Positions 39,208 through 53,260 of a DNA stretch of 64,000 bases are shown here, piece after piece. Position 1 is the first letter of the stretch. Each line of letters starts with the position of its first letter. The translations under genes were made by a program, and so were the position numbers. This DNA is from Aphelocoma coerulescens. Taxonomy: Eukaryota > Chordata > Aves > Passeriformes > Corvidae. The stretch is taken from assembly GCF_041296385.1 (NCBI RefSeq), contig NC_091016.1, positions 12,558,497-12,622,496 of the forward strand, read 5' to 3'. Below the pieces are notes generated by a model. The model was not told the origin of the DNA. It saw only the letters and a list, made by a program, of their open reading frames with translations, and made no database searches.

Positions 39208-42200
39208 AGAAAACCAGACTATTCTAAAAAGGCTGCTTCCCTCACTTCTGGCAGGAGATCTGAGAGAGCTTTTGGGGTCTACTGTTCTGTACTGTACTGT
39301 TCTGGGAGGGGGTAAGAGGAGCGCACCAGCTTTGTGGAGGTACACCAAACACTATGATTAACGCTTCCAGCTTATACAGTCCAGCTCTAGATAGGCATCT
39401 AAATCCACTGCTTTAAGGAGTTCACAGGAGAAAATGTGAAAGATGTGCACCCAGAAGCCCTAGGAAAGGCCTGGAGCAACTTTTAAGTGGACTGACTAAA
39501 AGCTCCTTATGTTCAACTTATTTGTATGTGTCCAAATGTCTCCTGTTAAAAACAGTTTCTACCTCCTAGAAGAACTTCACAGTTTGCATTTACTTCTGTA
39601 TTTCATGAGCTAATATAACTTAAATATACACTGTGTTTGGACAAAAACTGTTGACTTCTGTACTAGATTTATAATGTGTTCAGTGCTGTTAACGGAAACA
39701 CCTAACATGATGGCCCAAAGTTCATGGTCTTATCAGTAGTGTCTTTTTCTTTTTAATTCTATCATAATTTTTTTACAAGCATTTAGATACAAGTTCCTCA
39801 AATTCCTGCTTCTGCTACCATGAGAAATCCTAAATTGCCTGAGCCAAATATTTAACTGTTCACTGTCCATCCACAGCTCTGTTGGTTCCTTTCTCTTTTA
39901 ACTACTCCAAGAACCAAAATCTCTTTAGTAACCTTTCCAGGTAGCTGGAAAGGAATATTCATTAGCTTTAAGCAACACAATATACTAGAGAAATTTTAAG
40001 TGGCAAAATTGTGTCATATGCCAATTTAGAGTAACTACTGTAATTTCCACAGCTTTACCTATGTTACCCCTTACAGAAACAAAACTCCAGTTTGCTGGAT
40101 AACCACACGTCCACCATGACGACTTTTTGTGGAACAAAGCCAGGCTTATGCGTGAAATTTCCCTGTAAGGTGCAAAATTATGAATTCTCAAAAAGCAGGT
40201 CCACAGATGCAACAAGCTTTTCTGTGAAGCAAGAGAGGGAATCTGCTACAATCTACTGTTCACAGGAAGTAGAACAAGGATCATCATTTCAGACCACCAG
40301 CTTTGAATGGTCTTGGGCAATCAAAGAATGTGGAAATTTCTTTATATGTATATATTTTTCAATTTGCTTCTGACACAACCAGCTCCAACTTGGCCCAAGA
40401 ATGTGGTGAGCAAAAGCCACACCCAAATGACTCTGACGTGAGTCAGTGCAGCTATTATTCGTGTCCACAAATACTGAAGGACAAGTTCACTACTCAGAAA
40501 GTATCATTCCTCCTTAGAGCAAGGTGGTTAAGGAGGCAAGCTGAGCAGCACAGGGGCTCAGTGCTCAGGTATGCCAGGAGAGAGCTGGAAGGCACTGACA
40601 CAGTCTATGGGTGTGTGCCCAGCTGCTAAATCAAGCTGCACCTATCCACTGAGGAGAAATAGAAGTTTTAACATTAAAAGGCCATTCAGTTTGGAAGATT
40701 TCCCCAAAACACATTATTTTAAAATTTAAATACATATGCATCTATTGCATACGTAACATTAATCCAATGCTAATGGCTCTCAATCTGCCAAAGCCTAAGT
40801 AAGGCACACAAACTGAGAATGGGACTACCAGCAAAAAGCTACTTCAGAAAACATAAAATAACCATTCAATTTCTTCATCGGGAAAAGCATTTTCTATTAT
40901 TTTGGATCCATGGTTAGTCAGATGTGAGGAAGCACCCACTCCTGGAGCTCCTGAGGTCAATGGCAATCATCTCAGTACACTGAATGGCCCACAGAACACC
41001 CCAAAAATAATTTACAATGATGATGTAGCTCTGCTTGCAAATTTGAAAAGCGGTGTTGATGAGGGACCTTTTCTTTTTCATATTCCTTAAGGAGAAAGCC
41101 TTCTCAAATATACTTAATAAAAAGTTAATGAGGAACAACAAGGTTGAAAATGAGCATTAGCAAGGAACAAATACCACGTGTCTGGGTGTGCACACATCTC
41201 TTAAGGAGATGTAGTACATGTTTCATCCAAGGATTCAGACCATGACATAAACAGTGGGAAGTTGTCAGTCACAGATAGTATCCATATTTACAAGATACTA
41301 AAGGACACAGTTGCAAAAATATCCTACACAAATATTCATAGCTAGCATAACCTGGACAAGTATAAATTACACCCTGGCATTTCAGAAACTTTCCAAGTTT
41401 TTTCTTGAATCATTATACTTTTGCTCTTCAGAGACAGCAGCACCTTTTTCTAGTAACCCAACCATCTTTTTTTGACTTCAATTCCCTTTAGGCAAACAAC
41501 TAGAAAATCAGTTGTCTATGCAAAGAGTAGAAACAGCATTGATGAATAGTGGGGGAAAACCCCCAGATTTTACTCATTTTCTTTTCTTTGGCAGCTTTTT
41601 ATAGCTGAAATGAAGGAAACCTCTTCTCTTCCACCAGGTAGCACTTCTTAACGAGGTTCAGAAAATGACACTATTAGGGGTATGCTGTGCGATATTTCTG
41701 GCGCTGTGCATCGCTGAATGAAATACTAAAAAGAAAGCGGTTCATTGTACGGGAAGCAAACAGCTTTCTGCTGCCAGCAACAAAAGTTTACTTTGTGCAG
41801 TTAGAGGCAAATACCCTACAGAAAAGTATCTGGTTAAACAGAAAAACATCCTGCTTTAACTAAGAATGGTAAAAAGCTTAAAAAGTTGTTGGGTCTTTTT
41901 TCCCCTAACCTAAAAGCCACCATGATGACTCTACAATTTCTTCTATTTCAGTCATCCTCTCTTTTGTTCAAATACAGGTCTTTTTATGAAACCCACTCTC
42001 TCCAACCTCATCAGGAGAGCTAGTCCTACCAGTTGCATTCTCCATGGAACATCAACTACATATGACTGAGACACAGGCAAACCCACCACTGGATTCCATC
42101 AGACTGACTTCCTTGTAAAGCAGGAGCACAAGAAGCAGCAGGAGCACAGGACTGCTCTGCCATAGGGGAAATATGCCCAACTAATGCCCCAAATGGCCAT

Positions 42201-45200
42201 GAGGTCAACTTCTGTAATCTCTACAGCTCCTTAACAACTGGCTCTATCTTTGTGTTTATCCATCTGCTAAGACACTTGACTCTTGGACTGAGCACAAGCA
42301 GCTCTAAGGGGCTCAAAGCAAAGATCAGAAGCATATTACATATAAACTAAGGGACGCATTATCTGTAGAAACAATTTATTATGTGGAGCATTTAAGTAGG
42401 CTTCCTTCCCTAAACATGGCTAAATTGCCTTGGGCCCTGACTACACGCCTGCTCCAGAGGAGAAGATGCTGTAGATTTCCATTTTACAATAGAAAATATG
42501 TGCCAGAACCTTAACACTGTCCAAATAATTCAAAATGAGGTTATTCTATTGAAAATAGTTTAAAAAAAAAAAAAAAAAGTTGGGCAAGACAAACCAAAAT
42601 ACTTGGGATTGTTGAACCGAATGAAAGCATTTTACTTTGGGCCAATTCAAGACTAATCTGTGCTGGCCCAAATTGCAGTTTGCACTGCAGGAACTATAGT
42701 TCAGATACTGTTTGCCCCAAATCCTCTTTTGCAGAGCTGGATCCCCTATGCCACCAGAGTTATCCAGCCATAATGAACAGGAGAGAGTTAGTCTAGCTGC
42801 AGCTCAGGCAAGTCAGGATTCATGACCTACCAAACCCACACGAGATATTTCCCACTGGAAGTTGCTGTGTGGTTTGTGACAAGTAAAAAAGTTCTTGCGG
42901 ATACACAATGTATTTTCTTCTACTGCCATCCACTTCAAAGTAGCATCAAAGCCAAAAAATTTTCCCTGTCCCTAGTTCATCAGCTACATCATCTGACAAA
43001 AAAAATCGAGACACAAATGAAAGAAAACTAACACTGAACTTCACTTTTCATGCCATGGCTGCATCACATACTCTATTTCCCCACATACAGTGACATATAT
43101 CATCACTTTGCAACTGCAAAAGGCACATCTAAAAGCAATGAGAATAAAATGCCCCCATCTCATCTGCCTTTTCTCTTTTGACAGTAACAACATCTCCATT
43201 GCCACTGTTAAAAACCAACCATCATGTCATACAGCCTTATAAAGATCCATCACAGCCACTGAACCTCCCTGACTGGGCAGCTTGTGAAAAAACATCTGGC
43301 TTTAAACTCATGACACAAATTCATTATTTCCTCTTACTTAAAGCAAGAGGAAGATAATGTTGATTTGTTACCGAGTATTAATCCAAAAACCTTTGTGAAG
43401 CAACCTGGTAATTCCCACTGCATGACCCTACGGAAAGGAGCGCAGAGAAGAGGGTTGGCCATGGCCACCCAGAAGAACCACTTCCAAAAGATGTCTTTGA
43501 GGTTCACCTGCCTGCTGGCCTAAACTACTGGGAAGAGAGGCACAGAACGTGAGGGACTTGCTAATCTTGCAGTGCCTGGGCTTCATATGAACAAGGCAAG
43601 AGTTGGATCCAAAACAATTATACTCCTGTTTTCTAAGGAAGTATAAGAAACATTTGCAATCATAAACTGAATGGATGGCATTCAGACACCACCATGAATT
43701 TCCTCCCCTCATCCTGTCCTAGCACTGTCTGGGATACTGAGAAGCAGCCTGCTTTGCTCCCCAAAGACAAAACCTTATGTTACCATGCATGTAATCAACT
43801 CAGGAAAAACACCCGAAATATAAAATATGCATCCCTCTGTCAGACCTTTCAAGGGAAGGGCGTACACAGAATTAATGTTTTCCCCACTGCTCCTTGCTAT
43901 CCAGCATCCTAACTCCAATGCCCTTGTTCCTCCAGCAAAAGGTGGTTGCTCTAGGGTATCTGTGACAAGAGTGGGAGGCTGCTCCTCAGGAAGGGGGTGA
44001 GGAGCCAAAAGGAATAAATTTCACAGAGCCAAGCTCACATAAAATTTTCTTCCACTCAACTGTTCCTCTCCCAGCACAAAAGGCAAATCTGCTCTGATGA
44101 GGTGGCACTTCAGAAAGGCATAACAGGAGAAAACAATCCTAAAGTCGGGCTTTAGAGTGAAGGCACGGTGACATTGCTTCTGATGGCCAGCAAACAGGCA
44201 CACTGCTGCCACTCACACAGCTCCTGCTGCTCTCTGCTCTGCCCAGATTCCGTGGCTCTACAGGATGAGAGGGATCAAACAATGACCACCATGCTTGATG
44301 GTCATTTACTCTTCTGCTGCTCCAAATACTTTCCCCCCAAATATTCCTTAGGCATGGGGAGGTGGGGTGGCACTGAGGGACAGGTCAGGGTACAACCTCT
44401 GTGCATCCAGGTGGCTGGTGTGAACCCAGCCCCAACAGCAAAGCCTGAAATTCAGAGGGCTCAGAGAGCCCTTCAGAGAAATAACAGTGATGGGGAGGTG
44501 GTCATGACCCTGCTCCTTGTGGTTGGCGACTGGCCACCAGGCTCACATCCTGAGGTGCCCTGATGGTCCCTGCCTAGGGCCATGCAGGCAGTGACAGTCC
44601 TTTCAGGCACTTTAGTCCTAGTACCGCATCCCCTGAGGCTCCAAATTAATGTATTCATGCTACTGCTATATTTTTGGCTTCCTACGACTTTCTATCACAG
44701 CTTCTGGTGTTTTGATGTTTGATTTACAGTGCAGTTACAGTTTAAGGTGTAGGTTTTTTCCAAATTAAAACAAACAAAAACCAAAACCAAATGCAAATCA
44801 TCCAGGAACAAACAGATGTCAGAGTCCAAAACACACAATGAAGGTGAAAGAAAAGTCAAATCAATGCTGGACACTTAAAAACTTCCCCTGAATATCACCT
44901 ACAGGTGCTTATTCACCTTATTTTTACCTCTTTCATCTTCCATCAATACATATTCCTAGCTATTACCTGCCTAGAATTACCTCGAATAGGCAAACTGATA
45001 GGAGGAAAGGGACAAATTTCGGGTGCACTCCAGAATCTGATTATTATTTATGTCACTACATCTCATGGCATCAAAGTTCCAACTGCGAGAGGGATGAAGG
45101 ATGGGAAGGAGTTAACTCAGCCATTTCCAGCTCATCTCTCTTTGACTGTGTAAGAGTGTTTAACCAAAATCCCACAGAAATCTCAAAGCAAAGCTGGGTC

Positions 45201-45904
45201 ATAGCAAAAAGCCATCCACGTCTTAAGAAAAAAATAAACAAAATGTATACATCCTTCAAAAAGCAAGCCAAAATTATTTCTGGTTTCTTTTTCGACTCAC
45301 AGCATTTGTCATTATCACTAAGAGCAACAGCAGTAGAAATGTGTAGAAAGGAAAAACTGACTTCTTTCAGTAATTTGATGTACTTTAAATGACATGAACG
45401 AGTAACCAAGGAAGCTAAAGAAAACCTCAGGTTCTAGCAGGCTGGAACCACAGGCATCAGCTTCCCCATGGCAGGTATACACCACCAGGAAGAATAATCT
45501 CGCTTTTCTGCTGGACTTTGCCTCACCCCTTCCATCCACCAGTGATAGGACTCTCACCTGCCCAGCTCACCACCCCATCTGTTTCCTCCTGAGGCAGCCT
45601 TGCAGTGACTACGAAATCACCAGCTTCACCTTCATAACTGCCAAATACCCTGTTCAGATGGTACTCTCAGCTGAGGCTAACAAGGAATATATTTCTGCTG
45701 TGTGTGTACCCCATCTTTTTCACCTCAACTTTCAGGATGTGTGACGTCCAAGGACACACCACACACACGCAGAAGCCAACGTTGCACCGGGTCAAACACC
45801 AGCAATGTCCCCATGTCCTTCCTGTCCATGCAGATATCAAGGAAGGTTTTATAGGCATCGGTTGTCTCATAAAGGAAAAGACAGACTTTTCTAAGCATCC
45901 TGTA

Positions 45905-45985
45905 AATGCCAGGAAAAGAGAAGAATGGAAAGGAAATGAAAGGAGCAACCTGGAAAGGAGAACGGAAAAGCAGGAGACCTTGGCT
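45905..45985. repeat. Purine-rich low-complexity stretch
   Basis: About 80 bases are mostly A and G, with repeated GGAAAGGA-like words. It is probably degenerate simple sequence. Confidence 0.5.
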
Positions 45986-48900
45986 CCAGGGAGAGAGTTG
46001 ACCACAGTTTTAGCCCTGCCTTCATCTATAGAAGATGTTTGCTTTTATTAATCTCGGAAAAAATGTGGTGCGTGAGCTAAGTCAGCCCCTGGGCAGATTT
46101 AACTGGGGTGACCTGAACTTACTCTGCAGATCACCATAGGTCTCTCTGACCTTGGCAGTGACACAAGGATCGTATTTTCTTGTGGATGAATTACTCTGGA
46201 ATAATTCTGCCAATGTATTAGGCATAAATAGCCTTTTATTTAGGACTGTAAAAATACATTCTCTCTTTCTGCCTCTCACCTTTCCAAACAAAATCTATTT
46301 ATTGGAATAAGGAAAACCCCACCCTTCATTAAGGTCTGGGTACACATCTCAAGGGCCAGACAGAGGCTTGGCTGCTTCATGCTCATGGCAATGTGTTTTC
46401 AGACATTGCCTTCAGCAAGATGCATTTTGGAGTTAACTGGTAAGATTTGTTGCTTTTGATTGGAGTGGTCAGCCTGCACATTTGCCAATGAATATACAAA
46501 TGCTTTCAGATACGAAAGAGGTGGTAAATTTAGGTCAACAGTGGGACTGTTCAGCTTCAATCACCAAAACAGAAAACACGATCCTCAGCATACATCTACA
46601 AGCTAGTGAAGAGCATCTCTGTGAAAATCAGCCAAGCTGCACTGAGATAAGCAAAAAAAATCCCCCAACACCCACATCTCAGCCTTGCAGAAAATTGACC
46701 AGTTTGGAAGGAACAGGTAAACAGTGTGTTCCTGGACAAGAGTCAGCACAGTTTGGATGATGCAGACCTTTCCGTTCAAGAGTTGCACTGCTTTTTGTGT
46801 CTGGTCACTTGAGGTCATACCACAGAGCTCTGAGGCTCTGCAGAAGCTCTGCATGCTTCCTCCCCATAACGGAGGTGGCTAAAGTGGTTATTAAAACCAG
46901 TTGTTATTCTGATGCCACCTGAGTCTTAATTGCTAAAAAAAATGGGGACTACAACCACAGAAAGGGCTTTCTGGCACAGGCTAAGGAAGTATCAGTTTTT
47001 GAGGTCAGAAAAACATCCCTTAAAAATATGAATCAGAGTGGTTCTTTCACACTGCAATTTGATAAAGGTAGGCAAAACATTAGCAGACTATTTTGATGAA
47101 GGTCAGGACAGCTTTGTAATATATATATTAGAGATGTGTTTAGATGTGTGTAAAAAGGAAAGAAAATACTTGAAAACCTGTATTTAAATTATTCTGGAGC
47201 AGTCAAATAAATCCTAGTAAATACTGTTTTCCACTTCCACTCTGAATGAGTCTCTTCTAATAAACTCATTGCATGTTGAGCAAACACAATTTTCCAGCTG
47301 TGTGTTAGCTGCTTTCTTACTCCATACACAGCTTTTGCTGTATGGCTGATGTCTTAGGACTGGCAGGCAAGTGTCTCAGCCTTAAGACTAGGTCATCAAG
47401 GCTTGTCAGACAGAAAAGCAAGTCTCTAGTCATGGATCTGCACTCTCTCCCATCGCAGTTCTGGAACAATACTCACTGATGCCAAAACAGGTGATTCTCT
47501 TGAGACTGGAAAAGGCTTTCAGAAATACCTGCAAATCATCTGAGCAGTTGCCAACAATGTCAGCCTCTGAACCATTGCTAATCATGATGCTGGTTTCTAT
47601 GCAAAGCAACTCTGAATTTTGTCATTTTAAATGCCTGACCAGCTGCACCCGCAATTTGTGGCTGAGGCAGATGAGGAGACAGATTTTCATCTATAATCAT
47701 GGGTTGAAATTCAAAGTTCAGCTGAAAAGCATTCTTGCCTATACTTAACAGTTTCTATGGAAAATACTTTGACATAAGCACCGTATTTGCAATGAATATG
47801 ACCTCAGCAGTGACCTGAACAAGGAAATATTGACCTGGAGAGGGCAACTGCCTGTAAGATCATGGGGAAGCTATCCTTTATGCTCACTCCTTACCAGCCC
47901 AGGAGGCTTCCTGCATATTCAAAGTTGCACATGAACCTCACTGAAAAGCATGAAAGGAGAGGCTCAAGATGGCAGGTGCTGTACACATCCAAAGATTACA
48001 TGAGCTGTAAAGAAGGGGGTCAAAGTCTCAGAGCAGTCAACAAACATGCTGGAAAGCCCAACTTTCTGAGGCACTGCAAGTATCTGTGCTGGTTATGACT
48101 CCTGCAGAGCAAGCAGAACAGTTCACAAGAAAGCCTCTGCCAGGACAATCCTGAAAACACCTCATTCAGCTCCCTTCCCGGGGTTTACTCTGGAGAGCCA
48201 TCCCCCAAGATCCCAGAAAAGGCACGCTGACAAGGTGCTGAATGAAAGCCCACACTGCTGCTGCCAGTAACCCACCCTTCCTCCACGCCCACAAACCTCC
48301 TTAGGCTTTGTACTCGCAGCCTCCCAAGGAAGCAAGCCCCAAATTTCATGTTTCTGGGGCACAGTGGGGACACTGCACAATTCAGAGATATTTTTCAGGA
48401 CAGCATCCAAAGTGAACTTCAAAATGGAAATAAGAGTTCAATATTCTACATAAAAATTATTAACCCCTTACCTCTCCACCTCATGTGCTAGTCAGGATTG
48501 CTACAAATATGACTACAAAAATGAAGTAGAAAAATGAGCCATTTTGAATGCATGTTAGTACACTTAAATGTACCAATTTACATCTTGTTAGTTGGAGTAG
48601 AAGTAGGTTAAACTACAATTTTATATTTAAAAGCAGAGAGAAGTTCTGACAGATGCAGTGCCAGCTGCCAAAGGACCCTGCACCCAAACAGCACAACAAA
48701 GCTAAATATGGCCATTCCTACCACCTCAGCTCAGCAACAGATTTTGCTTCAAGGCTTCCCTCATGGAGCCTCTCATCACATGCAAGAACTCAATGATGTT
48801 TACTTGGAGGCTGAGCAAAGCACTGCTACACAGTTTCAGAAGCCCCATTCATCATGTTTTATATTCAAGTCCTCAGCTCCCAGAGTCACATGAGAACCTT

Positions 48901-50899
48901 CAACCAAAACCACCTATGCACTAATAAAGCAAGCAACCTCTTGACGTTAGGGAAAACTGGAATCCTGGCTTCTTGGCAGCCAGGCATGGGAATACAGACA
49001 CTAACCCCCACAAACAATATTTAAAAAAAAAAAGTGTATAAATGTTTTGGGGGTTTTTTTATGAGTGCCAAGATTTTTGAACACTTCAGTTACTTATGCA
49101 GGTCGGCAAATGTAACAAGTGTCATGAGATGCTCAGGCCACTGTGCTCAGGAGCTGCAGAGGACATAGGCTCACCAACACATACAATGCTTGAGCCCACT
49201 CCTCCAATCTTCAGCACTACAAGACACTTTATTCTGCTTCTCCACACAGAGCAGACATTTCCTTCGCAAAGGAATGCCAAGTTTTAGCACAGATTCATCC
49301 CTCCTCACTCTAAGCATTTAAGTCAGACTACCAAGCTAAGCATCTGAGCAAGGTGATTAGTCCTCCCTGAGTCCTTTCACAGGCAATGGAGAGAAAGAAA
49401 CTCTCCAGAGGAAAATTCAGGATTGAGATGACTACAAGAATATGTGCACTATTAGCTTTGAATACTGCACAAAACAGTAAAAACTTACAAGCAGCAACGC
49501 TGTAGCAAAGAAACTATGGCTAATGAAGACTGAATATGCCCATCTCTGTTTCTAAGCAAGATCTGGACTTCAGGGCTCCTTCTAAAATTACTCAGGATGG
49601 AAAGGCTGAATTTAGCTCCCATCCATCACCTTATCACAAGAATACAACCTCATGCTTCCTGCCACAGAGAATCTGGGAAAATGCAAAATTCTGCCTCTTA
49701 TCACCAAATCATAATTAATTTCTTCTTCCTATTTTGCCTTACTTGAGAGAGGAAAAAAAAGAAAGCCCTCCTTGATAGATAACTAAATTTATGTCTTACC
49801 AAACTGAATGCAAATGCAAGAAACAGGAAGTTTTTACTTGGAAACTGGAATTTCAAGCACTCAGTGGCAAACAATGAAGCAGAGAGATAAAGATGCAATG
49901 GCAATGGTGGGGGACAGACCTGCCAAGCTTCCTGCCCACACTGACTCAAGAGCATGTGTCCTACCATGATACAGACTGGCCACACCGCTTGCTTTTATTT
50001 TGGTAATTCGTATTTGTTCCTGTGAAAACCCCTATAAAAACAAGTCAGAAGACCAGAAGACCAGACAATAGTAGACTCACCATCTCTTACAGCCAGATCT
50101 TTTACTTAACACTTTAGCAAAAGATGTAATCAGCGGATCTCTGTCCATTTATACAATTCTCTCTGCAGTGACGAGGATTGTATTGCACTCTCCAGTACCT
50201 GCCAGATCAGAGCATCCAGTCTTCCCCATCACTTCAAGAGATTGAACTGATACTTGAAAGCACATTTGCTATTATCTACTCCAGCCCTTTGGAAATGACA
50301 TTACACAGATACGAGGGGCAGACAAATATTGCTGCTCTTTTATTATTCCTGATGTTCCCTCGCTTGTAATATCTGAGAAGTTCCCAAGTCAATGGGATTA
50401 CTTTATCTTCCTCCCTCTTCCTTTATCTCTTCCCTCACCCCACAGGTATCCATGTCCAAATGGGACACTTCAGCAGGGGGTTTGCTTGACCCAGGTCACT
50501 CGAAGGTCAAGCTTTTCACCACTTGCTAATGCAAAGCTTCCCCCCAGCCCCTGCAACCCCGGGGGTCTGGGCACCCCTTCCCACACACCCCTCTCCTGGT
50601 CACGGGTGCAGATGGAGAAGGCAAATGCTCCTCAGTGAACTTACAGAAGCAAATCCTCCCCATATGGAAACCGGAATACATTTTGTGTTTTTAAATAAAC
50701 AAAGCAAAGGGAAAAGCTCATGAAAAATCAGCTCAGCAGCAGCTTTATTCCTGTACCAAACTTGAAGGATGGGAGGCTTAACTAGTTAGGAGCAACTCAG
50801 AGTATATTTTTGCCTACCAGAACAAAGTTCGATTTTTATTTAGATTGATTTTAAGATTTACATGCAAGAAATTGATACAATTGGATCAAATATATACTA

Positions 50900-51540
50900 A
50901 AACAAATTGTTGACTCCCATGAAAGCCAATAAACCCAAAACAAATTTCACAGATCTTATCTACCAGCATTTGAGATTTGTTTTATTTCATTATTTTGTAT
51001 ACATTTACGGAACAGAAATTTGCTTAACTCTGTTCCACTTTTCTTTTATTGAAACAATAAGACTCTCTGCAGAATATTTTCAACTTGAATATTATCACCA
51101 GGATAGCATATGGCAAACTAGCAGCAGGCAGTTTATCTTCATCCTCTTTGTAAGCTAAAATTAGCACAATGCTTTTGCAACAGCATATGATGTATTCAGA
51201 CCAGTACGATATACCTAATACAACTTCAGATCCATCCCTGGCTAACCTCCAATATCCAAGTAAATTGATTGCTAATTTTAACCGAGTATTAATGTGTTTG
51301 GTATCAAGTTGGCATTTATCAACTTGAGAGGCACTTTTAAGTTGAATACTGTCATTTCACATACACCAACTGCAACTGTAAATAAAATTTGTATATTGGT
51401 AACACAAAGAACTTCAATTCATCTGTATGAAGCAATTCTAATTTATATTAACACATTATGTATGGAAAGCCATGCTGTAAAATTGCATAATATGCATATT
51501 CTGCTTTTCAGTGATGCAATATAATTAATGGTGGTGAAGA
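50900..51540. promoter_or_regulatory. Candidate AT-rich conserved noncoding element
   Basis: This is a long AT-rich but complex sequence without simple repeats. It contains a POU octamer-like ATGCATAT (51492-51499), a TAATTA core (51522-51527) and TTGATTGCTAATTTTAACCG near 51265. The composition resembles enhancers of developmental transcription-factor genes. This is a weak inference. Confidence 0.25.
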
Positions 51541-51604
51541 GCTGACATACCCATGTCATGACTAACATGCTCCTCCAGCAGACTGCTAGCTGGTTACTTT
51601 ATTA

Positions 51605-51670
51605 GGATTAAATTCAACCAAGTCACCAACTTCCTTTGGATTAAATTAAACCAAGTCATTACATTTCTTG
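51605..51670. repeat. 33-bp two-copy repeat with GGATTAAAT
   Basis: GGATTAAATTCAACCAAGTC starts at 51605 and GGATTAAATTAAACCAAGTC at 51638, a period of 33 bases. A third GGATTAAAT lies at 51743. The copies differ by few bases over the first 21 positions and then diverge. Confidence 0.75.
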
Positions 51671-53179
51671 GTGAGGTGGTTATGCCAGCCCTCTCTGCTC
51701 TTCAACCTGGTAAATTACAGCTACCTCAGCAGCTTTTTAGCTGGATTAAATATTTGGTGAGATACTAATGTCAGCACTGCTTCCTAATTTGTTTCTTGCA
51801 GCTATAACACCAAGGATCTTAGCACAATGCTCCTTGTAAAGGAAATTTGAAAGGTTCTAAAAGGTTCTAGAAATGCTCTGTGCTTCACAAGGGTGGTTGT
51901 TTTACCACCTTTCTTGCCAGGTTGACAGAATAAAAATGTGTAGCAGTGGGAAGTAGTCACATCCAAGCACATATATGAACAAACACACACACAAACAATA
52001 AATATTTATAGACTGACATTCAAAGATTTTGTGGCTCAGCCTGCTCACCGATAGAACATCCCTCTGCTTTCCCACAGCCCGTCACAGAACTACAATGCAA
52101 AACCATACCAAGTCTGTCCAATAGTTATACTGAATTAACATCTCCACTATTCCTGTTTTTACACAGCTGACCTCATGCAGAATTTGCATGGGCTTAGTGT
52201 AGACAGATACCAAAAAAAGAAAATGGGCAGGATCCTGCACAAAAGCCTCTCCTGGGGCATTCTCATTGCCACAGGCAGGATGAGGGGACAGGAGAGGATA
52301 AACAGATGTTTTACTAAGTGGGGAAGGGAGGGGAAGTACAGCACGAACACAACATTTCAGCTCCACTTTGTTGTCTCTTTCCCCCTTGCTGCAATTTGCT
52401 TGCATCTTATCCCCTGCTCTTTAGCAAGAGGCTGCTACACTGACATTACAGTGCCCTGAAACTTTAACCCCATTTTAAATGACACTACTTCGAGCCGTTA
52501 GTGCTGACCTCATTCCCTCTTTCCCCTGCTTTAGGAAGGCAGTCAACGCAGTGCATGTGCTATAATCCAGGGCCCCAAGCAGGAATTCCACTGTGGGGTT
52601 TCTCCCTCAGTGCTGTGCCAGGGAGGGAGAAAGGGAGGAGATTCTCTTGGCACAGCAATGAGACCAACAAAAGATTCTCCATCCTACAAGCCTTGCTTCC
52701 ATGACCTTCACTTGCTGACCAGAGAAAGCTAAGATATGCCTTCTTCGAGGTCCATCGGGGCACTACAGACTCCAGAATATATTTAGCATGTATCCATGTG
52801 ACATTGCTATTCAGAGCACTGGGGAAGATTTAAGAATAAGTTAGGGTATGTCTGCCACCATTAGGTTTTTTCCAACAACATAAGTGGTGTCTCCTAGTAG
52901 GTCTTCTCCTGCCTTTCTGCAAAAGATGTACTTAAAACTTGGAGACAATATACAGTAACAGTGTTGCAAGGGCCATCTCTCACCCATGGCACAAAATCAG
53001 CCCCAGGAAAACCAAGGACTAAGGGACCAGTAGTTGAAAAGGCTGTCCCCACTGTACTTTTATTTATTTATATGCTGTTTCTTCTTTCCCACATTTTCAC
53101 ATTACACTTCATCAAAGAGCAACTGCAAAAACCTGACTGCAAAATCTGTGTGAGATTTTAAACACTCAAGGGGAAAAAA

Positions 53180-53260
53180 ATAAAATATATAACCAGAGTA
53201 ATATTTATAATATATAAATAAGTTTTATATATATATATATATAAAAATATATAAAGATAA
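53180..53260. repeat. AT-rich low-complexity patch with (TA)n core
   Basis: The patch consists of A and T with a pure alternating TA core at about 53226-53243, flanked by AAAATATATAA-type sequence. A smaller AT patch followed by a run of G lies at about 54247-54275. Confidence 0.9.

Noticed and set aside
47495..47600. Possible reversed CR1 fragment (GAGACTGGAAAAGGCTTTCA and following)
   Set aside because: It is similar to the reversed CR1 end only in short words with gaps; too diverged to call without an alignment.
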